Of a stretch of 5,624 nucleotides of DNA, positions 1 through 5,517 are shown piece by piece (the stretch's first letter is position 1; each line of letters opens with the position of its first letter). The notes beneath the pieces were generated by a model. The model saw nothing but the letters and a program-made list of their open reading frames with translations, was not told where the DNA came from and searched no databases. Origin of the DNA: WTJY01 sp041568735 (GTDB lineage Bacteria; Chloroflexota; Anaerolineae; Promineifilales; Promineifilaceae); NCBI GenBank assembly GCA_041568735.1, contig JBFFZG010000308.1, forward strand, positions 1-5,624, given 5' to 3'. Both the position numbers and the translations under genes were made by a program.

Positions 1-556
1 CGCCGCTGCCGCCAAAATCGGGATGGTCGAAGTCGACGCCGGTGTCCATGATGGCCACGCGCACGCCGGCGCCGGTGTAGCCCAGGTCATTCTGGGCGAT
101 GTCCGCACCGGTCATGCCCAGGGCCGTGGCCAGCTCCGGATCGTTCAGCGGTGTCGTCTCCGGGATGGCGACGGTCACGACCGGGTAAATGGCCACCACG
201 CCCGGCATCCGGCTCAGAGCCGAGAGCTGGGAAGGTTTGGCAGCGACCGAGAGGCCGTTCCAGAGGGTGTTGAAGGCGAAGCGCTCGGTGTACTGAATGC
301 CGGCTTTCTTCGCCGCATTGCGAAAGGCCCGCTGCTCCCCGAGAACGGCAGCCAGGCCGGTGCCGTCGGCCGTCGGGGCGCTGCTCAGTTCGACAAACCA
401 GAGGCCGGTCGTCTCGTCGACCATGGCCCCGTTCTCGGCCGAAGGGGCCGGGGACAAAGGCTCCAGTGCGGGCTCCTCTTCCTGGGCGCCGGCCGTGGCG
501 GCGAAGAGGGCGAGCAGGACGGCCAGAAGCGCGATGAGTTTGAGATAACGGTGCAT
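1..556 (-). CDS. Secreted subtilisin-family (S8) serine protease, N-terminal part (gene continues beyond base 1)
   Basis: Reading from the ATG at 556-554, 185 residues are visible before the window ends. Residues 1-25 form a signal peptide: short basic start, Leu/Ala-rich core, and an Ala-Thr-Ala-Gly-Ala end suggesting cleavage near residue 24. Residues about 26-50 are acidic and Pro-rich. Residues about 52-130 look like an inhibitor-I9-type propeptide (LWFVELSS start, PGVVAIYPV end). The catalytic domain opens with GYTGAGVRVAIMDTGVD and then HPDFGG; Asp171 is the catalytic Asp of the Asp-His-Ser triad. The His and Ser motifs lie outside the window. The enzyme should be exported and cleave peptide bonds outside the cell or in the envelope. 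A GGAGG Shine-Dalgarno nine bases before the ATG fixes the start. The gene follows the response regulator after a 545-bp gap that holds a candidate promoter and structured leader. Family assignment is firm; substrate and anchoring are unknown. Confidence 0.93.
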   Translation of the reverse strand, partial: MHRYLKLIALLAVLLALFAATAGAQEEEPALEPLSPAPSAENGAMVDETTGLWFVELSSAPTADGTGLAAVLGEQRAFRNAAKKAGIQYTERFAFNTLWNGLSVAAKPSQLSALSRMPGVVAIYPVVTVAIPETTPLNDPELATALGMTGADIAQNDLGYTGAGVRVAIMDTGVDFDHPDFGGSG

Positions 557-955
557 TAAGGGGGTCCTCCATCAAGGTTTGAAATCAGGTCTCTTCCGGC
601 GGCCGATTGGGGGCGCCGCCTGCCCGTTTGAGCTGGTTCAGGGAAGCGCGTTTGAGGGTGGGTCACCTCCTATTTTGTCGGTTTCAGCGGGGGGCAGCCG
701 GCGCGGCGGCCGGCGTTTGACATCAACTCACCCCCTTCGGGAGAAAACCGGCAGGGCCGGCGGCCGTCTGGCGGACGGCATAGCTGGTAATCGTTGGGCC
801 GGCAGCCCCATCCCCGCTGGAGGCTCCCACCTGAAAGATTGCAGACCGTGTAAGCCCGGAAGTGTCCAGGTGGGTTTGAGGTTGGAATGCGGCTGCGGCC
901 AGCCGGTCCGGTCGCCTGACGGCGTCTGACCGGCGGAAACCTCGCCTTAAACAGT
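557..955 (-). other. Long gene-free leader between a candidate promoter and the protease
   Basis: This stretch of about 400 bases shows no convincing protein in any frame; the open frames here are rich in Arg, Pro and Gly and lack family-like motifs. If the promoter proposed at 962-1017 is used, all of it would be 5' untranslated RNA of the protease. It holds, in transcript order, a small hairpin at 933-908 (CCGGT, then CGCC-GTCA-GGCG, then ACCGG), the larger rod hairpin at 900-797, a possible 17-codon mini-ORF (723-670) with its own ribosome site, an orphan GGAGGTGA right after that mini-ORF's stop, and the protease ribosome site. Leader status is an inference from promoter position and not from transcript data. 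Confidence 0.45.
797..900 (-). ncRNA. Rod-shaped structured RNA element, family not recognised
   Basis: On the minus strand the segment folds into a single extended hairpin. GGCC (900-897) pairs with GGCC (800-797), and GCAGCC (896-891) pairs with GGCTGC (807-802), leaving one bulged C at 801. A single G-G mismatch (890/808) follows, then CATTCC (889-884) pairs with GGGATG (814-809) with one G-U pair. An asymmetric internal loop of 9 and 11 bases follows, then CCCACCTG (874-867) pairs with CAGGTGGG (833-826), closing a 33-base loop. That gives 24 pairs in 104 bases. Since inverted repeats fold on both strands, the strand is chosen only because the segment lies in the proposed protease leader. 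I compared it from memory with c-di-GMP, c-di-AMP, cobalamin, 6S and SRP RNA signatures and found no match. It could be a riboswitch-like leader, an independent small RNA, or a dispersed repeat. Confidence 0.4.
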
Positions 956-961
956 GGCCTA

Positions 962-1017
962 ACGATAACCTGCGGGAATGACAAAAGGCGTGATAGGCTC
1001 GTGATAAACCTGTGACA
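962..1017 (-). promoter_or_regulatory. Tandem PhoB/OmpR-type half-site array with a -10 box, upstream of the protease
   Basis: On the minus strand, TGTCA (1017-1013), TATCA (1006-1002), TATCA (995-991) and TGTCA (983-979) lie in direct orientation with starts 11, 11 and 12 bp apart. Written as heptamers they are CTGTCAC, TTATCAC, CTATCAC and TTGTCAT, very close to the E. coli Pho-box half-site CTGTCAT with its 4-bp spacer. Ten bases after the last heptamer comes TATCGT (967-962), a 4/6 match to the sigma-70 -10 box. This is the spacing of activator-replaced -35 promoters such as phoA, and no good -35 is seen. The neighbouring gene is an OmpR-family regulator, so it is the natural candidate binder, but a separate PhoB elsewhere in the genome would fit equally. 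A start of transcription near 955 would be expected. Confidence 0.6.
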
Positions 1018-1071
1018 GGGCTGCCGTTGGCGGCGGCTGATTCGGTCTCCCCCTGTCCGGTTTGCTCCCCT

Positions 1072-1089
1072 CAAACAGCGCCGTCGCTG
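1072..1089 (-). terminator. Weak hairpin possibly ending the regulator transcript
   Basis: Thirteen bases after the regulator stop codon, CAGCG-ACGG-CGCTG forms a 5-bp GC stem followed by only TTTG. The stem is short and the T-run poor, so termination may be partial or absent, and readthrough into the protease cannot be excluded. Confidence 0.25.
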
Positions 1090-1101
1090 CGCCTGGCGGG
1101 G

Positions 1102-1788
1102 CTACTCTTCGATAACCACGACGAGGCCGTATCCCATGCCGGGGACGGTCTCGATGTAGACCGGTTTCCCTCTTTCCGGCTCGATTTTGCCGCGCAGCCG
1201 CTTGATCAGCTGGCGCAGCATGTCCCGATCGGCCCCGTCGACGCCCCAGACATAGTTAATAATGCTGTCGGGTGACATGACCTGGCCGGCGTTGGCCATC
1301 AGGTAGTCGAGGAGCCGGTTTTCGAGCGAGGTCAGGGCCACCGGCGGGGCGGAGCCGGAGCGCACTTCCCGCCGGGCTGGATCGAGCTGCAGGTTGCCGA
1401 CCTGCCGCTTGGCCGGCCGGGCCGGTTTGCCGGCCCGCCGCATGACCGCCCGCACGCGGGCCACCAGCTGGCGGGGGCTGAACGGCTTGGTTATGTAGTC
1501 GTCCGCGCCGATGCCGAGCCCTTCGATCATGTCGTCCTCGTCGGTGCGGGCGGTCAGCATGATGATGGCCGTCTCCTCCTGCTCCTGCCGGATGGCGCGG
1601 CAGACCTGGAAGCCATCCCGGCGAGGGAGCTTGAGATCGAGAATCACAAGGTCGGGGTTCCATTCCCGCCAGCGCTGCAGGGCGGCTTCCCCATCATACA
1701 CCTGGGCGACCTCGAACCCCTGCCGGCGGAGGGTAAAGGCGACGAGGTCGGCCAGGACCGGATCATCTTCGACGACGAGTGCTTTCAT
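1102..1788 (-). CDS. OmpR/PhoB-family response regulator
   Basis: The 228-residue protein has the usual two-domain layout and length. The receiver domain (about residues 1-118) has the acidic pocket Glu7-Asp8-Asp9, phospho-acceptor Asp51 in VILDLKLPRRDG, switch Thr79 in MLTARTD, Tyr98 and conserved Lys101 in TKPFSP. A basic linker (RRAGKPARPAKR) leads to a winged-helix DNA-binding domain (about 130-226) with the recognition-helix region MLRQLIKRLRGKIEP and the wing motif VPGMGYGL. It should act as a phosphorylation-dependent DNA-binding regulator in the cytoplasm. Its likely partner is the histidine kinase two genes upstream, although a dehydrogenase gene separates them. It begins 53 bases after that dehydrogenase ends and has no clear Shine-Dalgarno (ATAATTACCGGC precedes the ATG), so translation may be weak. 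The half-site array just past its 3' end has the 11-bp phasing this family binds. Family certain; regulon inferred. Confidence 0.95.
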   Translation of the reverse strand: MKALVVEDDPVLADLVAFTLRRQGFEVAQVYDGEAALQRWREWNPDLVILDLKLPRRDGFQVCRAIRQEQEETAIIMLTARTDEDDMIEGLGIGADDYITKPFSPRQLVARVRAVMRRAGKPARPAKRQVGNLQLDPARREVRSGSAPPVALTSLENRLLDYLMANAGQVMSPDSIINYVWGVDGADRDMLRQLIKRLRGKIEPERGKPVYIETVPGMGYGLVVVIEE

Positions 1789-1815
1789 GCCGGTAATTAT
1801 GGTGGGTAGGGGTTA

Positions 1816-1829
1816 CGAAATGGATTTCG
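1816..1829. promoter_or_regulatory. 14-bp inverted repeat ahead of the response regulator
   Basis: CGAAAT-GG-ATTTCG lies in the 53-bp gap between the dehydrogenase stop and the regulator start. With only two central bases it cannot form a good RNA hairpin, so a dimer-bound DNA operator is the more natural reading. No recognisable -35/-10 pair accompanies it, and chance cannot be excluded. Confidence 0.25.
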
Positions 1830-1841
1830 ATCCCGGTCATT

Positions 1842-3041
1842 TCAATAAACAAGTTCGACCTGCCGGCGGGTGGCGGCCGCTTCGAGGATGGCGTCGCAGA
1901 CGACGGCCGCCCGGTAGCCGTCCTCGAAGGTGGCGCCGTGCGGCCCGACCGGCCGGTCGTTGACGATGCAGTCGAGGAAGTGGCTGATCTGGTGGACGAA
2001 GGTGTGCTCCCAGCCGATGATGTGGCCGTGGGGCCACCAGTTTTCCAGCCAGGGGTGGAATCCTTCGGTCACCGAGACGGTGTGGAAGCCCCGGGTTTCC
2101 CGCGGCGTGTCGTCGACCCGGTAGATCTCCAGTTCATTCAGCCGCTCCAGGTTGAAGCTGACGCTCCCCTTTTCCCCGTTGATTTCAAACACGTTGCCAT
2201 TTTTGTGGCCGGCCGCGAAGCGGGAGGCTTCCAGCGTGCCGATGGCCCCGTTTTCGAACTCGACCACGGCCGCGAAGGCGTCGTCGACGTCGACCGGCGC
2301 CAGGCCGCTCCCGTCTGGCCGCGGCCGCTCCGGGACAAAGGTGCGGGTCAGGGCGCCGACCCGTCGGATGCTCCCGACGAGGTAATGGGCGAGGTCGATA
2401 ATGTGCGATCCGAGGTCGCCGAGGGCCCCGCTGCCGGCTGCCTCTCGATCGAGCCGCCAGATCCGGTCCAGGTGGTAGTGGGGCATGACCCATTCCTGCA
2501 GGTAGACGGCGCGAAAATGATAAATTCGCCCCAGCTCACCGCGGTCGATCAGCCGGCGAATCAGCCGCACGGCCGGCACGAAGCGGTAGTTGAAGCCGGT
2601 CATGTGTTTCACGTTGCTCTTTTCGGCGGCCGCCCACATCTCCCGGGCTTCGGCGGCCGTGCGCCCCAATGGTTTTTCGCATAGAACATGTTTTCCCAGC
2701 TGCAGGGCCAGGATCGACGGCTCCGCGTGGACGTCGTTGGGGCCGCCGTTGTCGAACAGCTGGATCCGGTCATTGGCCAGCATCTCCCGCCAGTCGGTGT
2801 AGGCCCTTTCATAGCCGTAGCGCCGGGCGGCCGCCTCGACCGCCTGCCGGTTGCGGCCGGCCAGGCCAACCAGCCGCGGCGCGGCCGGCGGGTGAGCCAT
2901 CAGATAAGGGATCTTTTTGAAGGCGTTGGTGTGGGCCTTGCCCATGAAGGCGTAGCCCAGCATCCCGACGCCGATCTCCGGGAGGCCGCCGGCGGGCACC
3001 CCCCGGGCCATGGTGGTAAATCCGGTCTCGTCAGTGGACAT
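1842..3041 (-). CDS. Gfo/Idh/MocA-family NAD(P)-dependent oxidoreductase (levoglucosan dehydrogenase-like)
   Basis: This 399-residue protein has an N-terminal Rossmann fold (dinucleotide loop GMLGYAFMGKAH, residues 26-37) and a C-terminal alpha/beta dimerisation and substrate domain. The family's catalytic set is present: Lys123 in CEKPLG, and Asp209 and His213 in LGDLGSHIIDLAHYLVG. MGKAH, HMTGFNYR, YLQEW, PVDVDD and FEINGEKGSVSFN resemble levoglucosan dehydrogenase from memory, so oxidation of a sugar, anhydrosugar or inositol C-OH is likely; the true substrate is unknown. The usual I-A-T/C-P-N stretch reads NGGPN (98-102). I place the start at Met 3041 because GAGAGGA sits 5 bases upstream and homology begins near residue 22. 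The frame stays open to 3128, but that extension is basic and Pro-rich and looks untranslated. The gene separates the kinase from the regulator, so it may be co-transcribed with them or controlled by them. Family certain, substrate uncertain. Confidence 0.93.
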   Translation of the reverse strand: MSTDETGFTTMARGVPAGGLPEIGVGMLGYAFMGKAHTNAFKKIPYLMAHPPAAPRLVGLAGRNRQAVEAAARRYGYERAYTDWREMLANDRIQLFDNGGPNDVHAEPSILALQLGKHVLCEKPLGRTAAEAREMWAAAEKSNVKHMTGFNYRFVPAVRLIRRLIDRGELGRIYHFRAVYLQEWVMPHYHLDRIWRLDREAAGSGALGDLGSHIIDLAHYLVGSIRRVGALTRTFVPERPRPDGSGLAPVDVDDAFAAVVEFENGAIGTLEASRFAAGHKNGNVFEINGEKGSVSFNLERLNELEIYRVDDTPRETRGFHTVSVTEGFHPWLENWWPHGHIIGWEHTFVHQISHFLDCIVNDRPVGPHGATFEDGYRAAVVCDAILEAAATRRQVELVY

Positions 3042-3142
3042 GATTCCTCTCCGGCCGGCCGGCCGCGATGGCTGCGCTCTGATTCGCCGCGCCTTCCCCC
3101 AATCCAATTTGGGTACGGGCAGACGCACAGCGCCCTGAAAGT

Positions 3143-3154
3143 ACCAGATCTGGT
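3143..3154. promoter_or_regulatory. Perfect 12-bp palindrome upstream of the dehydrogenase
   Basis: ACCAGATCTGGT lies in the 152-bp gap between the kinase stop and the dehydrogenase start, about 100 bases before the latter. A perfect 12-mer palindrome is unlikely in so small a gap, though one or so is expected in the whole window. It may be an operator. The same gap also holds a weaker inverted repeat (CCCAA-N6-TTGGG, near 3100-3116). No convincing promoter or terminator was found in the gap. Confidence 0.3.
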
Positions 3155-3193
3155 CTTCGGCTTCAACCTGATGAATGGGGAAAGGGCTCGAAA

Positions 3194-4978
3194 TTACACG
3201 CCGCTGGCGTAGGGGAGGGTGAAGGAGAAGGTGCTTCCTTCACCTGGCCGGCTGTCGACCCAGATTTTCCCGTGGTGGGATTCGACGACCAGCTTGCAGA
3301 AGGTCAGCCCGATGCCGGTGCCGTGGTGGACGGGCCGGCCGCGGCCGTCGGTCGCCTGATAAAACTTGTCGAAAATGTGATCGGCCGTTTCGGGGTCGAT
3401 GCCCCGACCGGTGTCGGCCACCTGGACAACGACCCCGGCCCCGTTGCCCTCGGCCCGCAGGCGAACCTGCCCGCCGGACGGGGTGAACTTCACCGCGTTG
3501 CCGATCAGGTTGTCGAGAACGCGGGCGATGAGCTGGGAGTCGGCCGCGACGGGCGGCAGCTCGGGGCAGGCCTCGAGGACGATCTGCTTGTCGTCGGCCT
3601 CGGCCAGCAAGGCGTGGAGGCGGGCCCGGTCCGCTAAGAGCGGGCTGAGCGGCAGGGGCTCCCGGTTGACCGGCAGCTGGCCGGCTTCCATGCGGGCCAC
3701 GTCGAGGATCTGGTCGACCAGGCCGAGCATGTTGGTGATCGACGTGCGGGAGCTGCTGAGCAGCCGCTGCCGCCGCTCCTGCTGATCCGGCCGGTCGATA
3801 ATTTTTTCCAGAAGGCCGACATTCAGGTTCATCGCCGTCAGCGGGGTGCGCAGGTCGTGGACGATCATTCCCGTCAGGTCATCGCGCATCGCTTCGGCCG
3901 CCTGCAGATCGGCGTAGGCCCGCCCCAGCTCTTCAGTCCGCCGGCGGACGAGCCCGTCGGCCCGCTGCACCACGGCCAGCAGAACGAAAAACAGGAGTCC
4001 CATGGACAACCCGGTTACGACCAGCCCTCCCCGGCGGGCGCTGACCAGGAGCCCGGCCACTTCGGGCGAAGCCATCATTTCTGCCATTGAACTCGGAAAA
4101 TGGGCCGCCAGGAAGACCATCAGCCCGTATTCAACCAGGTTGCCGACCAGGTGGGCGGCCAGCAGCGAGAGCCCCCCGGTGACGATGATACCGAGGGCGG
4201 CGTAGTAGACGGCCGGGCGGAAGTGGCGCAGCCGTTCGTAGGAGAGCACCAGGACCCAGACGGCCGCGACAACCCCGGCGAGCAGCTGCCCGTGGTAGAG
4301 CCACCAGCTGACGTGCCAGGTTGGAAAGCTGTGGAGACTGACGGTGCCGAGGGTAAACCAGGCGGCGATGAGGCCCATGACCCCGTCGACTCGATCCCCG
4401 GTCTGCCGCCAGGTGCGCGTCAGAAGACCGGTGGCGGCCAGCCAGGCCACGAACGTCGCGCCGTAGGCCAGCTGCTGGTTCCAGGGAGAGACCCGGGCGT
4501 CAACGGCGGCCAGCCAGTGGGGAGCGAAGGCCACGATGAGGGCGAAAACAGCGCAGAAGAGGGCCAGCGACCAGCGGATCAATCCCATCTTTTGGATGGT
4601 CAGCGGACGGCCCGCCGTATCCAGTCCGGCCAGGAAGAAGATCACCCCGCCTAAAAAGAGGGTCAGCCAGGCCGCCCAGCGAATGCCGGGGTTATATTCG
4701 ACGATCAGGGCGCCCGGCGTCGTCACGCCGTGGACGAAGAAGAGGGCGCCCATGACGGCGAAGGCGACCGCCAGCAGCTGGTGGCGCGGCCGGCAGTTTT
4801 TGCCGAGGGCGGCGGCTGTGAAAAGGGCCACGACGGCGGCGGCGAAGGTGAAAAAGGTGACGACATAAAAATGAAGGAGGGGGACCATGATCGTGTGATC
4901 GAGGTGGGGGAAAAAGCGGGCCAGCAGCAGGAGGCCGGCCGGAATGAGAAGGCTGATCGGGATAAAAAAGTGTTTCAT
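3194..4978 (-). CDS. Polytopic membrane sensor histidine kinase
   Basis: The protein has 594 residues from the preferred ATG. Residues 1-338 are almost wholly membrane: hydrophobic segments near 4-23, 30-58, 67-89, 100-119, 133-152, 168-187, 199-218, 226-247, 257-293 and 318-337. A short stretch (about 294-317) separates the last two and may lie outside the cell. A charged, coiled-coil-like linker (339-368) leads to HisKA with His374 in MIVHDLRTPLTAM. The HATPase domain has the N-box (DNLIGNAVKF, Asn490/Asn494), G1 (DTGRGI, 522-527), F-box (FDKFYQ) and G2 (GTGIGL, 553-558), so autokinase chemistry looks intact. The membrane part carries conserved-looking histidines (His83 in FFVHGVTTPG; WHVSWWLYH at 221-229) and is probably the sensor; the ligand is unknown. 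A GTG start at 5014 would add 12 polar residues; I prefer the ATG at 4978 because hydrophobic sequence starts there. Neither has a strong ribosome site. The probable partner is the regulator at 1102-1788. Confidence 0.93.
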   Translation of the reverse strand: MKHFFIPISLLIPAGLLLLARFFPHLDHTIMVPLLHFYVVTFFTFAAAVVALFTAAALGKNCRPRHQLLAVAFAVMGALFFVHGVTTPGALIVEYNPGIRWAAWLTLFLGGVIFFLAGLDTAGRPLTIQKMGLIRWSLALFCAVFALIVAFAPHWLAAVDARVSPWNQQLAYGATFVAWLAATGLLTRTWRQTGDRVDGVMGLIAAWFTLGTVSLHSFPTWHVSWWLYHGQLLAGVVAAVWVLVLSYERLRHFRPAVYYAALGIIVTGGLSLLAAHLVGNLVEYGLMVFLAAHFPSSMAEMMASPEVAGLLVSARRGGLVVTGLSMGLLFFVLLAVVQRADGLVRRRTEELGRAYADLQAAEAMRDDLTGMIVHDLRTPLTAMNLNVGLLEKIIDRPDQQERRQRLLSSSRTSITNMLGLVDQILDVARMEAGQLPVNREPLPLSPLLADRARLHALLAEADDKQIVLEACPELPPVAADSQLIARVLDNLIGNAVKFTPSGGQVRLRAEGNGAGVVVQVADTGRGIDPETADHIFDKFYQATDGRGRPVHHGTGIGLTFCKLVVESHHGKIWVDSRPGEGSTFSFTLPYASGV

Positions 4979-5011
4979 TTCTATTGGATGTGGTCTACCG
5001 ATTCCACGAAC

Positions 5012-5047
5012 CACCTGTTATCCAGGTGACAGATCCCATTCCTGTCA
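5012..5047. promoter_or_regulatory. Nested inverted repeats and a TGTCA-type half-site pair before the kinase gene
   Basis: Two perfect 6-bp inverted repeats overlap here: CACCTG-TTATC-CAGGTG (5012-5028) and TGACAG-N9-CTGTCA (5027-5047). On the minus strand the segment also reads TGTCA (5031-5027), six bases, TAACA (5020-5016), an 11-bp direct spacing like that of the array at 979-1017. The region lies 34-69 bases before the kinase ATG, where an operator would act. No strong -10 box follows, so promoter identity is uncertain. Autoregulation by the partner regulator is an inference. Confidence 0.35.
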
Positions 5048-5133
5048 TAAAAGATACGGCAGCTTAGAGTTTCTGGGCCCAAACCGGCCGGATATCGGAC
5101 CGCCCCCTGCCGGCCTTCGCGCTGCTTAACATC

Positions 5134-5310
5134 CTATAAAAGCGGCCGCCGGCCGTCAATTCCCCATTGGTCCCCCTCTCCCCAGCCGGCGTCCCCGGCC
5201 AGCCGCAGCCAGCCGGCCTGCCGGGTTTCGCTGACCCCGTAGGCCACGCGGAACGGGTTTTTCAGCTCCAGGGTCAGGAATTCCCAGGTGAGCCGGGGGC
5301 TTTCGCTCAT
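5134..5310 (-). pseudogene. Truncated dipeptide epimerase (enolase superfamily), N-terminal fragment
   Basis: From the ATG at 5310-5308, 58 codons run to a TAG. Residues 7-46 (LTWEFLTLELKNPFRVAYG, then SETRQAGWLRL, then GWGEG) match, from memory, the first beta strands and 20s loop of the dipeptide epimerase branch of the mandelate racemase/muconate lactonizing family. Intact members have about 350-400 residues with Lys, Asp and Glu catalytic residues in a C-terminal barrel. Here the similarity ends after Gly46 (about base 5173); the expected T-I-P-P-Y-Y segment is missing and the frame stops 12 codons later. A run of five G at 5176-5172 lies at the break: dropping one G restores the conserved Thr but nothing recognisable follows, so a deletion or rearrangement is more likely than a single slip. 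The fragment therefore has no active site. TATACT at 5322-5317 could be a -10 box for a leaderless start, but no -35 fits. The open frame upstream of this ATG (to 5556) looks non-coding. Confidence 0.7.
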
Positions 5311-5421
5311 GCCCGGAGTATAGACCCGTTCGGCCCGGTGGACGAGGCGGCCGGCAGGCGGCCGGGTGAAAAAAACAGGCAAAAGTTGGGATTCCAGGAG
5401 CGGGAGGGGAGGGTAGAATGG

Positions 5422-5454
5422 ATTTTCCCGGAAACTCGCAGTTTCCGGGAAAAT
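5422..5454. repeat. Perfect 15-bp inverted repeat with 3-base centre
   Basis: ATTTTCCCGGAAACT (5422-5436), CGC, then AGTTTCCGGGAAAAT (5440-5454). A G-T wobble at 5421/5455 could extend the RNA stem. It lies between the decayed epimerase start and the SOS-type promoter. Each strand has the T-run at the 5' side and the A-run at the 3' side, opposite to an intrinsic terminator. A dispersed palindromic repeat, a protein-bound palindrome, or a scar of a small element are open possibilities. Confidence 0.85.
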
Positions 5455-5482
5455 TAGGCGGCTCAACGGCTCAATTCTGCTG

Positions 5483-5511
5483 TTGACCGAAAAGAACACA
5501 TGTTCTAAAAT
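5483..5511 (+). promoter_or_regulatory. Sigma-70 promoter for the rightward gene
   Basis: TTGACC (5483-5488), a 17-bp spacer, then TAAAAT (5506-5511), each matching consensus at five of six positions with ideal spacing. Transcription should start at about 5517-5519, essentially on the GTG at 5518, so the message may be leaderless or nearly so. Confidence 0.8.
5493..5506 (+). promoter_or_regulatory. LexA (SOS) operator inside the promoter spacer
   Basis: AGAACA-CA-TGTTCT contains GAAC-ACAT-GTTC, a match to the GAAC-N4-GTTC box bound by LexA/DinR in Bacillus and actinobacteria. It fills the spacer between -35 and -10 and touches the first T of the -10, an ideal place for repression. This predicts that the rightward gene is induced by DNA damage. 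Confidence 0.72.
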
Positions 5512-5517
5512 AAGAGG

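Noticed and set aside
87..575. 162-codon minus-strand open frame overlapping the protease
   Set aside because: Shadow frame; the true frame has a signal peptide, propeptide and the subtilase Asp motif.
797..900. Known riboswitch or SRP/6S RNA
   Set aside because: The conserved sequence signatures of c-di-GMP, c-di-AMP (ydaO), cobalamin, SRP and 6S RNAs were sought by eye and not found.
670..1074. 134-codon open frame on the minus strand in the protease leader
   Set aside because: Composition is Arg/Pro/Gly-rich with no recognisable motif, and it spans the half-site array and the structured RNA.
1938..2684. 248-codon plus-strand open frame
   Set aside because: It is antisense to the dehydrogenase, whose catalytic motifs are unambiguous; GC-rich codon bias opens the opposite frame.
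4100..4654. 184-codon plus-strand open frame
   Set aside because: It is antisense to the membrane part of the kinase, Gly/Asp/Glu/Pro-rich and without domain-like pattern.
5422..5454. Intrinsic terminator
   Set aside because: A terminator needs the T-run after the stem; here both strands have it before the stem.
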